From contig CAVPQY010000003.1 in NCBI GenBank assembly GCA_963707695.1, positions 558,001-622,000 of the forward strand: DNA of 64,000 nucleotides, in the 5' to 3' direction. Positions within the stretch are counted from its first letter, which is position 1. The number at the start of each line of letters is the position of its first letter. The translations under genes and the position numbers were made by a program. Below, in pieces: positions 16,531 to 25,265 of the stretch. The notes below the pieces were generated by a model. That model ran no database searches and had not been told where the DNA came from. It worked only from the letters and a program-made list of their open reading frames with translations. The stretch is from JAOPZW01 sp963707695 (GTDB lineage: Bacteria; Actinomycetota; Thermoleophilia; Solirubrobacterales; Solirubrobacteraceae).

Positions 16531-17517
16531 CTACCCCGGGGCGTCGGCCGCCGCACTCCGGCCTGCGCGGGCGGCCGCGAGCGCCTCGCGGGGCGACCAG
16601 GTGCCGAGCTCGGCCAGCAGGGCGACCACGCCGACCACCAGCCCGGCGACGAGCAGCAGCGCGCCGACCCCGAAGGTGAACGCCGTGATCGCCGCGATGT
16701 CGACCGACTCCCCCGTCACCTCGACGAAGCCGTAGGAGAGCATGGCCAGCCGCAGGCCCGCGCTGGCCGGGGCGAGCGGGATGATGCGCCCGCCGCCCTG
16801 GGCGGCCATGACCAGCACGACCGTGCTGAGGGTCACCGGGAGCGCGAAGGCCTGCATGAAGGCGGCCAGCGAGGCCAGGCGGATGAGCCGCCCGAGCGCC
16901 TGCCAGCTGGCCACGCCCGTGACGAAGCGCCGCGGCTCGCCCAGGATGACCAGGCCCTGGCGCACGCGCGCGGCGAAGTCGGACATCCGGCGCCGGGCCA
17001 TGCGGGCCCCGACCACGCCCAGCGCCAGCACCGCGGCGGTGGTCAGCGTCGCCAGCACCGGGTGCTCGAGCACCAGCGACACGTCGACCTGCGGCAGGTC
17101 ACCCGACGTCCCGGGAACCGGGAGGAAGCCCCGCGCCAGCGCCCAGGCGACGAGCGCGGCGCCGAAGAGGGTCTCGAAGACGGTCTCGGGCACGAACGTC
17201 GCCGCCAGCGTCGGGTAGCGCGCGCCCTCGATGCGCCGGTGCACGAGCCAGAGCTTCACGACGTCGCCGCCGCGGGCCGGGATCACGCCGTTCAGCCCGG
17301 CCCCGGCCAGGTAGGCGGCCATCGTGTTGCGCGGCCGCAGGCCGGTGGCGTCGGGGTACGCGGCGCGCAGGATCGTGTGCCAGCCGCGCGTGCGGACGGC
17401 CTGGGCGACGAGGTAGAGGACGACGCCCAGGGCGGCGAGGTAGGGGTCGACGCTCGCCACGTGGTCCGCGATGAGGGCGAACGCGTGCCCGGAGGCGCGC
17501 AGCGCATCACCGATCAT
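16531..17517 (-). CDS. Lysylphosphatidylglycerol synthase-like membrane protein (UPF0104)
   Basis: A 328-residue integral membrane protein with about eight hydrophobic helices, matching the flippase/transmembrane half of MprF-like proteins (YbhN/AglD family, PF03706). Recognisable pieces are NTMAAYLAGAGLNGVIPARGGDVVKLWLV, where family members carry the N-P-x-R-xGE-like motif, and GGGRIIPLAPASAGLRLAML towards the end. There is no synthase domain. Such proteins move or modify membrane lipids or glycolipids. The gene starts 113 bp before the divergent M23 peptidase and is followed by the SRPBCC gene. Confidence 0.8.
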   Translation of the reverse strand: MIGDALRASGHAFALIADHVASVDPYLAALGVVLYLVAQAVRTRGWHTILRAAYPDATGLRPRNTMAAYLAGAGLNGVIPARGGDVVKLWLVHRRIEGARYPTLAATFVPETVFETLFGAALVAWALARGFLPVPGTSGDLPQVDVSLVLEHPVLATLTTAAVLALGVVGARMARRRMSDFAARVRQGLVILGEPRRFVTGVASWQALGRLIRLASLAAFMQAFALPVTLSTVVLVMAAQGGGRIIPLAPASAGLRLAMLSYGFVEVTGESVDIAAITAFTFGVGALLLVAGLVVGVVALLAELGTWSPREALAAARAGRSAAADAPG

Positions 17518-17630
17518 GTCCTGACGAACGTAGCGCCCGCAGCTTCACGCCGCGCAGATGGAGCTTCGCGGCGCGGAACGTGCGCAAGGCCGGACGGGAG
17601 CGCGGGGGCGCCGGGCCGGCGGTCGACCGT

Positions 17631-18656
17631 ATGCGCATGGGCCGCCGGATGCGCACCCTGCCGACCCTCGCGGCGGCTCTGGGCACCCTCCTCCTCATCC
17701 CCGCCGCCGGGGCGTCCACGGGCGGCACGAGCGCCCCGCCCGAGCCCTCCGGGTCCGGCGGCTCGCCGGGCGGTTCCCCTGGCGGCGCCGAGTACGGCGT
17801 CCCGCTGCGCGGCGCCACCGCGCCCGCGCCCGTGGCCCGCGCCTTCCGCCTGACGCCCGCGCGCGTGACCGCCCCGGCGCTGCCCGCGGTGCGCCTGCGC
17901 GTCGACCAGCGCGGCTCGCGCACGGTCGCGGCGAACGTCGTCTTCTCCCCCGTCCGCGGAGGAGCGCTGCGGCGCCTCGACCTCGGGCAGCTCGTCGTCG
18001 GGCGCACGATCACGGTCCGCTGGCCCGCCGGCTTCGCCGTCGCGCCGGGCCGTTACCTCGTGCGCCTGCACGTCATCGGCCGCGGCGGCCGCGTGCTCGC
18101 CCGCCGCGCCACGCGCGCGGTCAGCGGCCGCGCCGCCTTGACCGTCGCCCCCGCACCGCGCCGGCGCGCGCCGGCGCCCGTCCCCGCCCCCGAGACCGGC
18201 GGCGGCCCTGTCGGCACCCCGGCGACGACCCCGGCGCTGACGAGCGGCGTCTTCCCGGTTCGCGGGCCGCACAGCTACGGCGACGGCTTCGGGGCGCCCC
18301 GCAGCGGCCACGTCCACCAGGGCGCCGACGTCCTCGCCTCCGAGGGCACGCCCGTCGTGTCGCCGGTGGCCGGGACGGTGCGCTCGACCGCCGTGCAGGC
18401 CGGCGGCGCCGGCTGGTACGTCGTCCTGCACGCCGACGACGGCCGCGACCTCTTCTTCGCCCACTGCCGCGCCCAGACGATCGTCGTCTCGGCCGGCGCC
18501 CGCGTCGCCCCCGGCGCCCCGCTGTGCCAGGTCGGCCACACCGGCGACGCCACCGGCCCGCACCTCCACCTCGAGATCTGGGTCGGCGGCTGGCGGGTGT
18601 CGAAGGCCTCGGCGCCGATCGACCCCATGCCGCAGCTGCGCGCCTGGGACCGCTAG
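17631..18656 (+). CDS. Secreted M23-family metallopeptidase (LytM-like)
   Basis: About 341 residues from the ATG at 17,631; this start is chosen because it puts a short basic segment (MRMGRRMR) before the hydrophobic core LPTLAAALGTLLLIPAAGA, a clean signal peptide. In-frame GTG 17,580 would lengthen the N-terminus without reason. A Ser/Gly/Pro linker, a beta-rich domain (about residues 60-170) and a second Pro/Ala linker precede the M23 domain, whose zinc ligands lie in HVHQGADVLASEGTPV and TGPHLHLEIWVGG. Enzymes of this type cut peptidoglycan cross-bridges or activate amidases at the cell surface. It is the last gene before tRNA-Phe. Confidence 0.85.
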   Translation: MRMGRRMRTLPTLAAALGTLLLIPAAGASTGGTSAPPEPSGSGGSPGGSPGGAEYGVPLRGATAPAPVARAFRLTPARVTAPALPAVRLRVDQRGSRTVAANVVFSPVRGGALRRLDLGQLVVGRTITVRWPAGFAVAPGRYLVRLHVIGRGGRVLARRATRAVSGRAALTVAPAPRRRAPAPVPAPETGGGPVGTPATTPALTSGVFPVRGPHSYGDGFGAPRSGHVHQGADVLASEGTPVVSPVAGTVRSTAVQAGGAGWYVVLHADDGRDLFFAHCRAQTIVVSAGARVAPGAPLCQVGHTGDATGPHLHLEIWVGGWRVSKASAPIDPMPQLRAWDR

Positions 18657-18724
18657 GCCGGGGCGCCGGCTCCCGCCGGGCGGGGACCGCCGGCCGGAAT
18701 CGACGCGGTACCCTCACGCCCCGC

Positions 18725-18797
18725 GGCGAGATAGCTCAGTTGGTAGAGCACACGACTGAAAATCGTGGTGTCCCCGGTTCGAGTCCGGGTCTCGCCA
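18725..18797 (+). tRNA. tRNA-Phe (GAA)
   Basis: A complete 73-base cloverleaf. The acceptor stem pairs GGCGAGA with TCTCGCC plus discriminator A; the D-arm is GCTCAGTTGGTAGAGC; the anticodon stem CACGA/TCGTG holds loop CTGAAAA with anticodon GAA; the T-arm is CCCCGGTTCGAGTCCGGG. CCA is not encoded (ATCC follows), as is usual in actinobacteria. Confidence 0.97.
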
Positions 18798-18934
18798 TCC
18801 CGCTCCCCCGGCGCGAGTCCTGATGGATCGCCTCGCCGAACGCTTCTCGTTGCAGACTCTCCCGGGAGCCGCCGGAACCGTGATCTCGCGATGCGCGTTT
18901 CGCAGGCGTGCTGCGCCCTCGCGGAGCTGCTCAC

Positions 18935-18964
18935 CGGCAACGGTGACGATCAGGACCGTTGCCG
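18935..18964. promoter_or_regulatory. Perfect inverted repeat, 10-bp arms and 10-bp spacer
   Basis: CGGCAACGGT (18,935-18,944), a 10-base spacer, then ACCGTTGCCG (18,955-18,964). It can be a protein-binding palindrome or an RNA hairpin. No T-run follows, so a simple terminator for tRNA-Phe is less likely. Confidence 0.5.
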
Positions 18965-19315
18965 ATCGCAGCGACGCTACGTACGTGGGCGTTCGAGCCG
19001 AGCGCGCTCGACGCCCGCAACCGCAGCGCGGCGCGCAGGATTCCGGGACGCGGCGCGGACACACCGCAGATCGGCTGCCACGGCCGATCAGGTCTCGCGG
19101 CACGAGGCCGCACGCCGGGCCTCGGCCGGCCAGCCCATCGGCTCACGCCATCGAGGCCGGGAGCCCCGTGCTGGCTCTCCCGCCGCTCGATGCTCCTCGG
19201 TACCGTCCCCGGCTTCCGCCGGGCGTGCACACCGACGCGGAAACCGGTACGAGAGACGCCAGATGGCACCGTCGGGCCGACATCGAGCGGTGACGCGGGC
19301 GTGAACCGGCGGATC

Positions 19316-19364
19316 CGACGGCCACGCCGGGGCCGGCCGTCGCGCGCTCGCCCGCGACGGCCGG
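19316..19364 (+). promoter_or_regulatory. Mutually exclusive hairpins in the sulP leader
   Basis: Arm B (GGCCGTCG, within 19,333-19,344) can pair with arm A (CGACGGCC at 19,316-19,323) or, more strongly, with arm C at 19,353-19,364, giving a 12-bp perfect stem with an 8-base loop. The strong hairpin ends 20 bases before the ATG at 19,385, next to the AGGAG. Three-arm arrangements like this are typical of attenuators and riboswitch expression platforms, but no known aptamer was recognised. Confidence 0.4.
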
Positions 19365-19384
19365 TCGCAGACGGGGACGAGGAG

Positions 19385-21172
19385 ATGGCAGCACCGGACG
19401 CGACGGCCGCGCGTCGCACGACGGCCGTGGAGCGGTGGGTGCCCGGCCTGCGCGTGGCGCGCACGTACGATCGGTCGTGGCTGCGCCGGGACGGCATCGC
19501 GGGGATCGTGCTGGCGGCCATCCTCGTCCCGCAAGGCATGGCGTACGCCGCGCTGGCCGGGCTGCCGGCCGTGACGGGGCTCTACACGACGATCGCCTGC
19601 CTGCTCGCCTACGCGGTCTTCGGCCCCTCGCGCGTGCTCGTGCTCGGTCCGGACTCGTCGGTCTCGCCGCTGATCCTGGCGGCGATCACCCCGCTGCTGG
19701 CCGGCGGGGACGCCGGAACCGCGATCGCGCTGGCCGGGATGCTCGCGATCCTCGTCGGGCTCGTGGAGATCGGGCTCGGGCTGGGGAGGCTCGGCTTCGT
19801 GGCCGACCTGCTCTCCAAGGAGGTGCAGGTCGGCTACATGAACGGCCTGGCGGTCACGATCATCGTCGGGCAGCTGCCGAAGCTCTTCGGGTTCTCCACC
19901 GACGCCGACAGCTTCCTCGGCGAGGTCAAGGCGTTCGTCGAGGGCATCGACCAGACGAACACGACGACGCTGCTCGTCGGCCTATCGGTCCTCGCCGTCC
20001 TGCTGCTCCTGCCCCGCGCGACGACCCGGCTGCCCGCCATCCTCGTCGCCGTGGTGGGCGCGACCGCCGCGTCGGCGGTGCTCGGCCTGACGGACGAGGG
20101 CGTCAAGACGGTCGGCGCGCTCCCGCAGGGCGTGCCGTCGCCGACCATCCCGTGGACCCAGGCGAGCGACGTCGTGCCGCTCCTCATCGCGGCGTTCGGC
20201 ATCACGCTCGTCTCGCTGACCGACACGATCGCCACCGCGACGAGCTTCGCCGCCCGGCGCGGCGACGAGGTCGAGCCGGACCAGGAGATGGTGGGCGTCG
20301 GCGCCGCGAACGTCGCCACCGGTCTCTTCCAGGGGTTCGCGATCTCCACGAGCGGCTCACGGACGGCGGTCGCCGAGCAGTCCGGGGCGAAGAGCCAGGT
20401 CACGGGCATCGTCGGCGCGGGGCTCGTCGCCGTGCTGCTCCTGCTCCTGCCCTCCCTGCTCGCCGACCTCCCGCAGACCGCGCTCGCCGCCGTCGTCATC
20501 GTCGCCGCGCTCTCGCTCATGGACCTCAAGCTCCTCGCGACCGCCTGGCACGTCCGCCGCAGCGCCGTGGCCATCTCGCTGGTCGCCAGCGCCGGCGTCG
20601 TCCTCCTGGGCGTCCTGCAGGGCATCGTCGTCGCGGTCGCGCTGGCGATCCTGCTGTTCTTCCGCCGCAACTGGTGGCCGCACGGCGCGGTGCTCGGCAC
20701 GGTCGACGGGACCCCCGGCTGGCACAGCATCGGCGACTATCCCGGCGCCGAAGAGCGACCCGGGATCGTCGTCTACCGCTGGGAAGCGCCGTTGTTCTTC
20801 GCCAACGCGGGCATCTTCCGCCAGAACGTCCGGCGCCTGGTGCACGACCGGCAGCCCGACTGGGTCGTCCTGCAGTGCGAGGCCATCACCGACGTCGACC
20901 TGACGGCGGCCACCATGCTCGAGCAGCTCGACAACGAGCTCAACGCCGCCGGGATCCACCTGGCCTTCGCCGAGCTGCGCGGGCGCCTGCAGGACCTCAC
21001 GCTGCGCTACGGCCTGTGGGAGACCCTCGACCACGATCACTTCTACCCGACCGTCGAGACGGCGGTGACCGCCGTGCGGCGAGAGCAGGACCGTCGACGC
21101 GCGGGCGGCCCTGCACGAGGAGTTCCAGGCGCTCGAGGCGACGGCTCGGCAGGACCGGGAGCCGTTGCGTGA
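19385..21172 (+). CDS. SulP-family anion transporter with STAS domain
   Basis: A 595-residue SLC26/SulP protein. The N-terminal part matches the family (WLRRDGIAGIVLAAILVPQGMAYAALAGLPAVTGLYTT, GPSRVLVLGPDSSVSPL), followed by about 12-14 membrane helices, the NATGLF/SGSRTAV-like region (VATGLFQGFAISTSGSRTAV) and a C-terminal STAS domain from about residue 450 (GIVVYRWEAPLFFANAGIFRQNVRRLV; DVDLTAATMLEQL). These carriers move sulfate, bicarbonate or dicarboxylates. ATG 19,385 is chosen: upstream codons encode a long Arg/Pro run, and an AGGAG directly precedes it. An in-frame GTG at 19,301 is an alternative. A second SulP gene follows. Confidence 0.9.
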   Translation: MAAPDATAARRTTAVERWVPGLRVARTYDRSWLRRDGIAGIVLAAILVPQGMAYAALAGLPAVTGLYTTIACLLAYAVFGPSRVLVLGPDSSVSPLILAAITPLLAGGDAGTAIALAGMLAILVGLVEIGLGLGRLGFVADLLSKEVQVGYMNGLAVTIIVGQLPKLFGFSTDADSFLGEVKAFVEGIDQTNTTTLLVGLSVLAVLLLLPRATTRLPAILVAVVGATAASAVLGLTDEGVKTVGALPQGVPSPTIPWTQASDVVPLLIAAFGITLVSLTDTIATATSFAARRGDEVEPDQEMVGVGAANVATGLFQGFAISTSGSRTAVAEQSGAKSQVTGIVGAGLVAVLLLLLPSLLADLPQTALAAVVIVAALSLMDLKLLATAWHVRRSAVAISLVASAGVVLLGVLQGIVVAVALAILLFFRRNWWPHGAVLGTVDGTPGWHSIGDYPGAEERPGIVVYRWEAPLFFANAGIFRQNVRRLVHDRQPDWVVLQCEAITDVDLTAATMLEQLDNELNAAGIHLAFAELRGRLQDLTLRYGLWETLDHDHFYPTVETAVTAVRREQDRRRAGGPARGVPGARGDGSAGPGAVA

Positions 21173-21268
21173 TCGGTGCCTTCCGGGCAGGGTTGTCGCT
21201 GCTTTGCCCGCGCATCGGACATCCACCGGCGGGGTCCGTCTCGCCGAGCCTCCCGGAGGGCGCGCGGC

Positions 21269-22972
21269 ATGACGACCCGCCTCGTGCCCGCCGTCGGATG
21301 GCTGCGTCGCTACGACCGCCGGTGGCTGCGTGCGGACGTGACCGCGGGGATCGCGGTCACCGCGTTGATCGTGCCCAAGAACCTCGGGTACGCCGGCATC
21401 GCCGGCGTCCCGCTCCAGAACGGCCTCTACGCCGCGGCCGCGGGCGCGATCATCTACGCGCTGTTCTGCACGTCCCGGCACATCTCGACGGGACCGAGCT
21501 CGTCGCTGGCCGCGGTCGCGGGCGGCGCGGTGCTGGCGAACGGCCTCGGCGGATCGGACGCGGCGCAGCTCGTGGCGGCGATCGCGATCGCGACCGGCGT
21601 GCTCTTCCTGCTGTTCGCCGTGTTCCGGCTGGGCTGGATCGCGCGGTTCCTGTCGAAGGCCGTCGTCACGGGGTTCCTCGCCGGCGCCGCGGTCGACGTC
21701 GTGATCGGGGAGCTGCCCAAGCTGACCGGGACGTCCTCGGAGGGCGACAACTCGTGGCGCGAGCTCGCGACGTGGTTCTCGGGCCTCGGCGACGTCGACT
21801 GGACGACGGTGCTCGTCGGCATCGTCGCGCTCGGCGTGATCCTCGGGCTGCGGTTCGCTGCGCCCGCGGTCCCGGGCGCACTGGTGCTCCTGGTGGGAGG
21901 ACTGCTCGCCTCGTCCCTGTTCGACCTCGCAGCCCACGGCGTCGCCGTCGTCGGGGACGTGCCGCGCGGGCTCCCCGCGCCGGAGCTGCCCGACCCCACG
22001 CTCGTCCGGGACCACTACGCGACGATCCTCGTCGCGGCCGGCGCGCTGCTGCTGATCGGCTTCTCCCAGACCGCGGGCGACGCCAGGGCGTTCGCCGCAC
22101 GGCATCGCTACCGCATCGACGTCAACCAGGAGTCCGTCGCCCAGGGGATGGCGAACGTCGGAGCGGGCGTGTTCCAGGGGATGCCCGTCTCGACCAGCCT
22201 CTCCGCCAGCTCGCTCAACGAGTCGGCGGGCGCCCGGACGCCGGTCGCGTCGCTCGTGTCCGGGGCGCTGGTGCTGGCGACCCTGCTCGTCCTCGCGCCG
22301 CTCTTCTCGGACCTCCCGAAGGCGGTCCTCGGGGCCGTGATCATCGATGCGGTCGTCTTCGGGATGATCGACGTGGCGGAGCTGCGCCGCCTTCACCGGG
22401 TGACCCGCTTCGACTTCTGGGTCGCGGTGGCCGCGATCCTCGGGGTGCTCTCGGCGGGGGTCCTCGCGGGCGTGGTGGTCGGGGCGGCCCTCTCGCTCGG
22501 CTGGCTCATCTACGTCGCGACGCGGCCCTCGATGCCGCTCCTCGGTCGCGAGGCGGGCACGCAGGTGTTCCGCGACCTCGACGAGCACCCCGGCGACGAG
22601 ACGTTCCCCGGCATCGTGGTCCTGCGCTTCGACGGCGGCCTCTTCTTCGCCACGGCGGAAGCGCTCGAGGACCGCGTGCGAGGGCTCGCCGAGGACGGCC
22701 GGGCCCCCCGCGCGGTCGTGCTCGACCTCGAAGGCGTCAGCTTCGTCGACTCCCAGGGGTCGGCGAAGGTCACGGAGATCCACCGCCTCGCGGAGGCCGA
22801 CGGCATCACCCTGCGCCTGGCTCGGGTGAAGCCGCAGGTCCTCAGGGTCCTGGAGGCCGACGGGATCGTCGACCTCATCGGAGCACGCCGGATCCACGGC
22901 AACGTCTTCCGGGCCGTCGACGCCCAGCGCGCCGACGATCGAGCCGCCGGCCGGGAGGTGTTGCCGACATGA
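21269..22972 (+). CDS. SulP-family anion transporter with STAS domain (second copy)
   Basis: A 567-residue SulP protein, clearly different in sequence from the first (WLRADVTAGIAVTALIVPKNLGYAGIAGVPLQNGLYAA; TGPSSSLAAVAGGAVL). The membrane part is followed by a STAS domain (GIVVLRFDGGLFFATAEALEDRVRGL; LEGVSFVDSQGSAKV), in which FVDSQG matches the phosphorylatable DS/T site of anti-anti-sigma-like STAS domains. The ATG at 21,269 has a GGAGG 8-13 bases upstream. Gene order (two SulP genes and a small membrane protein whose ATG overlaps this stop) argues for a common operon. SulP pairs may form hetero-oligomers or serve different anions; which is not known. Confidence 0.9.
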   Translation: MTTRLVPAVGWLRRYDRRWLRADVTAGIAVTALIVPKNLGYAGIAGVPLQNGLYAAAAGAIIYALFCTSRHISTGPSSSLAAVAGGAVLANGLGGSDAAQLVAAIAIATGVLFLLFAVFRLGWIARFLSKAVVTGFLAGAAVDVVIGELPKLTGTSSEGDNSWRELATWFSGLGDVDWTTVLVGIVALGVILGLRFAAPAVPGALVLLVGGLLASSLFDLAAHGVAVVGDVPRGLPAPELPDPTLVRDHYATILVAAGALLLIGFSQTAGDARAFAARHRYRIDVNQESVAQGMANVGAGVFQGMPVSTSLSASSLNESAGARTPVASLVSGALVLATLLVLAPLFSDLPKAVLGAVIIDAVVFGMIDVAELRRLHRVTRFDFWVAVAAILGVLSAGVLAGVVVGAALSLGWLIYVATRPSMPLLGREAGTQVFRDLDEHPGDETFPGIVVLRFDGGLFFATAEALEDRVRGLAEDGRAPRAVVLDLEGVSFVDSQGSAKVTEIHRLAEADGITLRLARVKPQVLRVLEADGIVDLIGARRIHGNVFRAVDAQRADDRAAGREVLPT

Positions 22973-23499
22973 CCCAGCCGCCGGAGCGAGGCCCGGCGGC
23001 CCTGCGCGCCGCCAGGCACGTGCTCGTCGGCGTCGGGGGCGGCATCGCGAGCACCGTCTACGGGACGATCGTCGTGATGGCGACGCTGACCGCGGCGTAC
23101 GCCGGCCAGAAGGACCCGTGGACGTTGGCCGGGATCGTCGCGAGCGCATCCGTCGTCCTGTGGTTCGCGCACCTCTACGCCCACGGGCTCTCCGAGAGCA
23201 TCGTCAGGAACCGGCGCCTCGCCAGGGATGAGCTCCGGGCGCTGTTCGGCAGCGAGCTCGGGATCCTGCTCGCCGCGATCGTCCCGACGACGGCGCTCGT
23301 GCTCGGGGCCGTCGGGGTGTTCCGCGAGACCACGGCGGTGTGGCTCGCGATCGGCGTCGGCCTCGCGACGCTCGGCGCCGAGGGCTTCCGGTTCGCCCGC
23401 CTCGAGCACCTGGATCGGGCGCAGACCGTCGCGGCGATGGGCATCAACCTCGCGGTCGGGTTGCTGATCGTGGCGATGAAGGTCCTCGTGGCGCACTGA
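22969..23499 (+). CDS. Four-helix membrane protein of unknown function
   Basis: A 176-residue protein whose ATG overlaps the SulP stop (ATGA). It has four hydrophobic segments: VGVGGGIASTVYGTIVVMATLTAAYA, TLAGIVASASVVLWFAHLYAHGL, GILLAAIVPTTALVLGAVGVF and TVAAMGINLAVGLLIVAMKVLVAH, separated by charged loops such as SESIVRNRRLARDELRALFGSE. I do not recognise a family with certainty; it looks like the small predicted integral membrane proteins often seen in actinobacteria. Its position as last gene of the SulP operon suggests a role beside anion transport. Confidence 0.7.
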   Translation: MTQPPERGPAALRAARHVLVGVGGGIASTVYGTIVVMATLTAAYAGQKDPWTLAGIVASASVVLWFAHLYAHGLSESIVRNRRLARDELRALFGSELGILLAAIVPTTALVLGAVGVFRETTAVWLAIGVGLATLGAEGFRFARLEHLDRAQTVAAMGINLAVGLLIVAMKVLVAH

Positions 23500-23560
23500 C
23501 GGGCCGCGCTGCGGCGGCCGGCCACACCTCCCGGGCGCCGGACGAGGGCCGGCGGGCCGG

Positions 23561-23657
23561 GCCCACCTGCCGAGCAGCCGCAGCATCACCGGCAAGACCG
23601 CAGCCGCACGAGCGCGGCGTCGAGCAGCACCGCGACGCCGAGGATCACGCCCATCTC
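23561..23657 (-). pseudogene. Fragment of an MMPL gene (3' part), about 97 bp
   Basis: This stretch is nearly identical to 26,557-26,654 inside the MMPL gene and has the same orientation. By eye the two differ by a few substitutions and one missing base around 23,595-23,600. On the minus strand it encodes the same peptide pieces (GVAVLLDAALVR, VMLRLLGRWA). Nothing of the rest of an MMPL gene is seen around it, so it is a remnant of a duplicated or replaced copy, and with the intact gene it brackets the LuxR and monooxygenase genes as direct repeats. Confidence 0.8.
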
Positions 23658-23693
23658 GCGGCGTGCCCGCAGGGAACTGGTTAGCGTCCGGCC

Positions 23694-25253
23694 ATGCCGT
23701 CATGGCAGGCGGTCTACGACGAGCTCGCTGCGCAGGAGGAACCGGACGTCGGCGACCTCCTGCAGCTCGCCACGGCCTGTTACATGCTCGGCCGCGACGA
23801 GGAGCACACGGCCGCGATGGAGCGGGCACATCTCGCGTGCCTCGAGGCCGGCGACCGGCTGCGGGCCGCCTGGTGCGCCTTCTGGGCCGGGATGCCACTC
23901 ATGATCCGCGGCGAGGTCGCCCGCGGCGCGGGCTGGCTGGCGCGCGGCCAGCGCCTCGTCGAGGAGGCGGGCGGTGAGTGCGTCGAGCGCGGCTACCTCA
24001 TGCTGCCGGTCGTCTTCCAGCACGAGGCCGCGGGCGACCACGCCGGAGCCGCCGCGATCGCCGCCGAGGCGGTCGCGATCGCGCAGCGCTGCGACGATCG
24101 CGATCTGCTGGCGCTCGCTCTGCACGCGCAGGGCCACATGCTCGTCGAGGCGGGCGAGGTGGCCGAGGGCCTGCGGCTCCTCGACGAGGCGATGATCGGC
24201 GTGACGAGCGGCGAGGCGTCACCGATCGTCTGCGGCGTCGTCTACTGCGGGGTGATCCTCGGCTGCCAGGCGGCGTTCGAGCCGCGGCGCGCCCAGCAGT
24301 GGACGGCCGCGCTGTCGCGCTGGTGCGAGGACCAGCCGGACATGGTCGCGTTCTCCGGTCGCTGCCGGGTGCACCGGGCAGAGATCAGGCTGCTGGAGGG
24401 CGAGTGGGACGCCGCGCTCGACGAAGCGCGGGACGCGCAGCGTCGGGCCGCGATCGGGGGCTACGAGGCATCGATGGCGGAGGCGGCCTACGTGCAGGGC
24501 GAGGTTCACCGCCTTCGTGGGGCGGTCGACGCAGCCGAGGACGCCTACCGCGAGGCGGGCCGTCTCGGGCGCGAGCCGCAGCCGGGGCTCGCGCTGATGC
24601 GCCTCGCGCAGGGCAGGACCGGCGCCGCCGCGACGTCGATCCGGCGCGCGCTCGGCGAGACGACGGATCGCTTCAAGCGCACACGGCTGCTTCCCGCGGT
24701 GGTCGAGGTGATGGTCGCGGCGGGTGAGCTCGACGCTGCGCGAGCGGCGGCTGAAGAGCTCGGCCGGCGGGCCGCGGCCGCCAAGGACATCGGGGTGTTC
24801 GGCGCCATCGTCGCGCAGGCCGGGGGCACGATCGCGCTGGCGGAGGGCGATGCCGCCGCTGCGCTGCCCCTGCTGCGCCGCGCCATGCAGGTGTGGCAGG
24901 AGCTGGAGGCGCCCTACGAGGCGGCGCGCGTGCGGGCGCTGCTCGCGGAGGCGCTGCGGGCCGCCGGCGACGACGAGGCTGCGGCGCTGGAGACCGAGGC
25001 TGCTCGAGACACCTTCGCCGCGCTCGGCGTCGTGGCGCCGGCGACCCTGCGCCATGCCCGCGGCGAGCTGACCGATCGCGAGCTCGAGGTCCTGCGGCTG
25101 GTCGCCGCCGGCGAGACGAACAAGGCCATCGCCACGCGGCTGGTCCTCTCCGAGCGAACGGTCGATCGCCACGTGTCCAACATCTTCGCCAAGCTCGGAG
25201 TCTCGTCGAGGGCGGCGGCGACCGCGCACGCGTACGAGCGCGGGCTGCGCTGA
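23694..25253 (+). CDS. LuxR-family regulator with TPR-like sensor region
   Basis: A 519-residue protein. Residues 1 to about 440 are Ala/Leu-rich helical repeats (for example LLQLATACYMLGRDEEHTAAMERAHLACLEAGDRLRAAW) like the TPR array of LAL/MalT-type activators but without an AAA ATPase domain. The C-terminal 65 residues are a LuxR/NarL helix-turn-helix: ELTDRELEVLRLVAAGETNKAIATRLVLSERTVDRHVSNIFAKLGV. The TPR part would sense a ligand or partner protein. A palindrome lies 13 bp behind its stop, before the co-directional monooxygenase, which is its likely target. The gene is bracketed by the MMPL fragment and the MMPL gene, hinting at transfer as a unit. Confidence 0.85.
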   Translation: MPSWQAVYDELAAQEEPDVGDLLQLATACYMLGRDEEHTAAMERAHLACLEAGDRLRAAWCAFWAGMPLMIRGEVARGAGWLARGQRLVEEAGGECVERGYLMLPVVFQHEAAGDHAGAAAIAAEAVAIAQRCDDRDLLALALHAQGHMLVEAGEVAEGLRLLDEAMIGVTSGEASPIVCGVVYCGVILGCQAAFEPRRAQQWTAALSRWCEDQPDMVAFSGRCRVHRAEIRLLEGEWDAALDEARDAQRRAAIGGYEASMAEAAYVQGEVHRLRGAVDAAEDAYREAGRLGREPQPGLALMRLAQGRTGAAATSIRRALGETTDRFKRTRLLPAVVEVMVAAGELDAARAAAEELGRRAAAAKDIGVFGAIVAQAGGTIALAEGDAAAALPLLRRAMQVWQELEAPYEAARVRALLAEALRAAGDDEAAALETEAARDTFAALGVVAPATLRHARGELTDRELEVLRLVAAGETNKAIATRLVLSERTVDRHVSNIFAKLGVSSRAAATAHAYERGLR

Positions 25254-25265
25254 ACCAGCCGCTGT

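Larger units (their letters stand above)
18798..19384 (+). other. 587-bp gene-free region with leader-like structures before sulP
   Basis: No reading frame here has the third-position GC pattern of the neighbouring genes, although several are open by chance. The region holds a 10-10-10 inverted repeat at 18,935-18,964, a weaker GGGAGCC/GGCTCTCCC repeat at about 19,160-19,185 and competing hairpins at 19,316-19,364. Base composition is less GC-extreme than in the genes on both sides. I found no copy of the tRNA 3' end in the sequence further on, so there is no evidence for an integrated element ending here. Confidence 0.5.

Noticed and set aside
18725..19384. tRNA-Phe as attachment site of an integrated element
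   Set aside because: No integrase gene and no noticed copy of the tRNA 3' end downstream; the genes that follow are ordinary chromosomal types.
19316..19384. Known riboswitch upstream of sulP
   Set aside because: The pairing pattern does not match a class I could recall (SAM, TPP, cobalamin, fluoride, glycine); only the generic switch-like arrangement is claimed.
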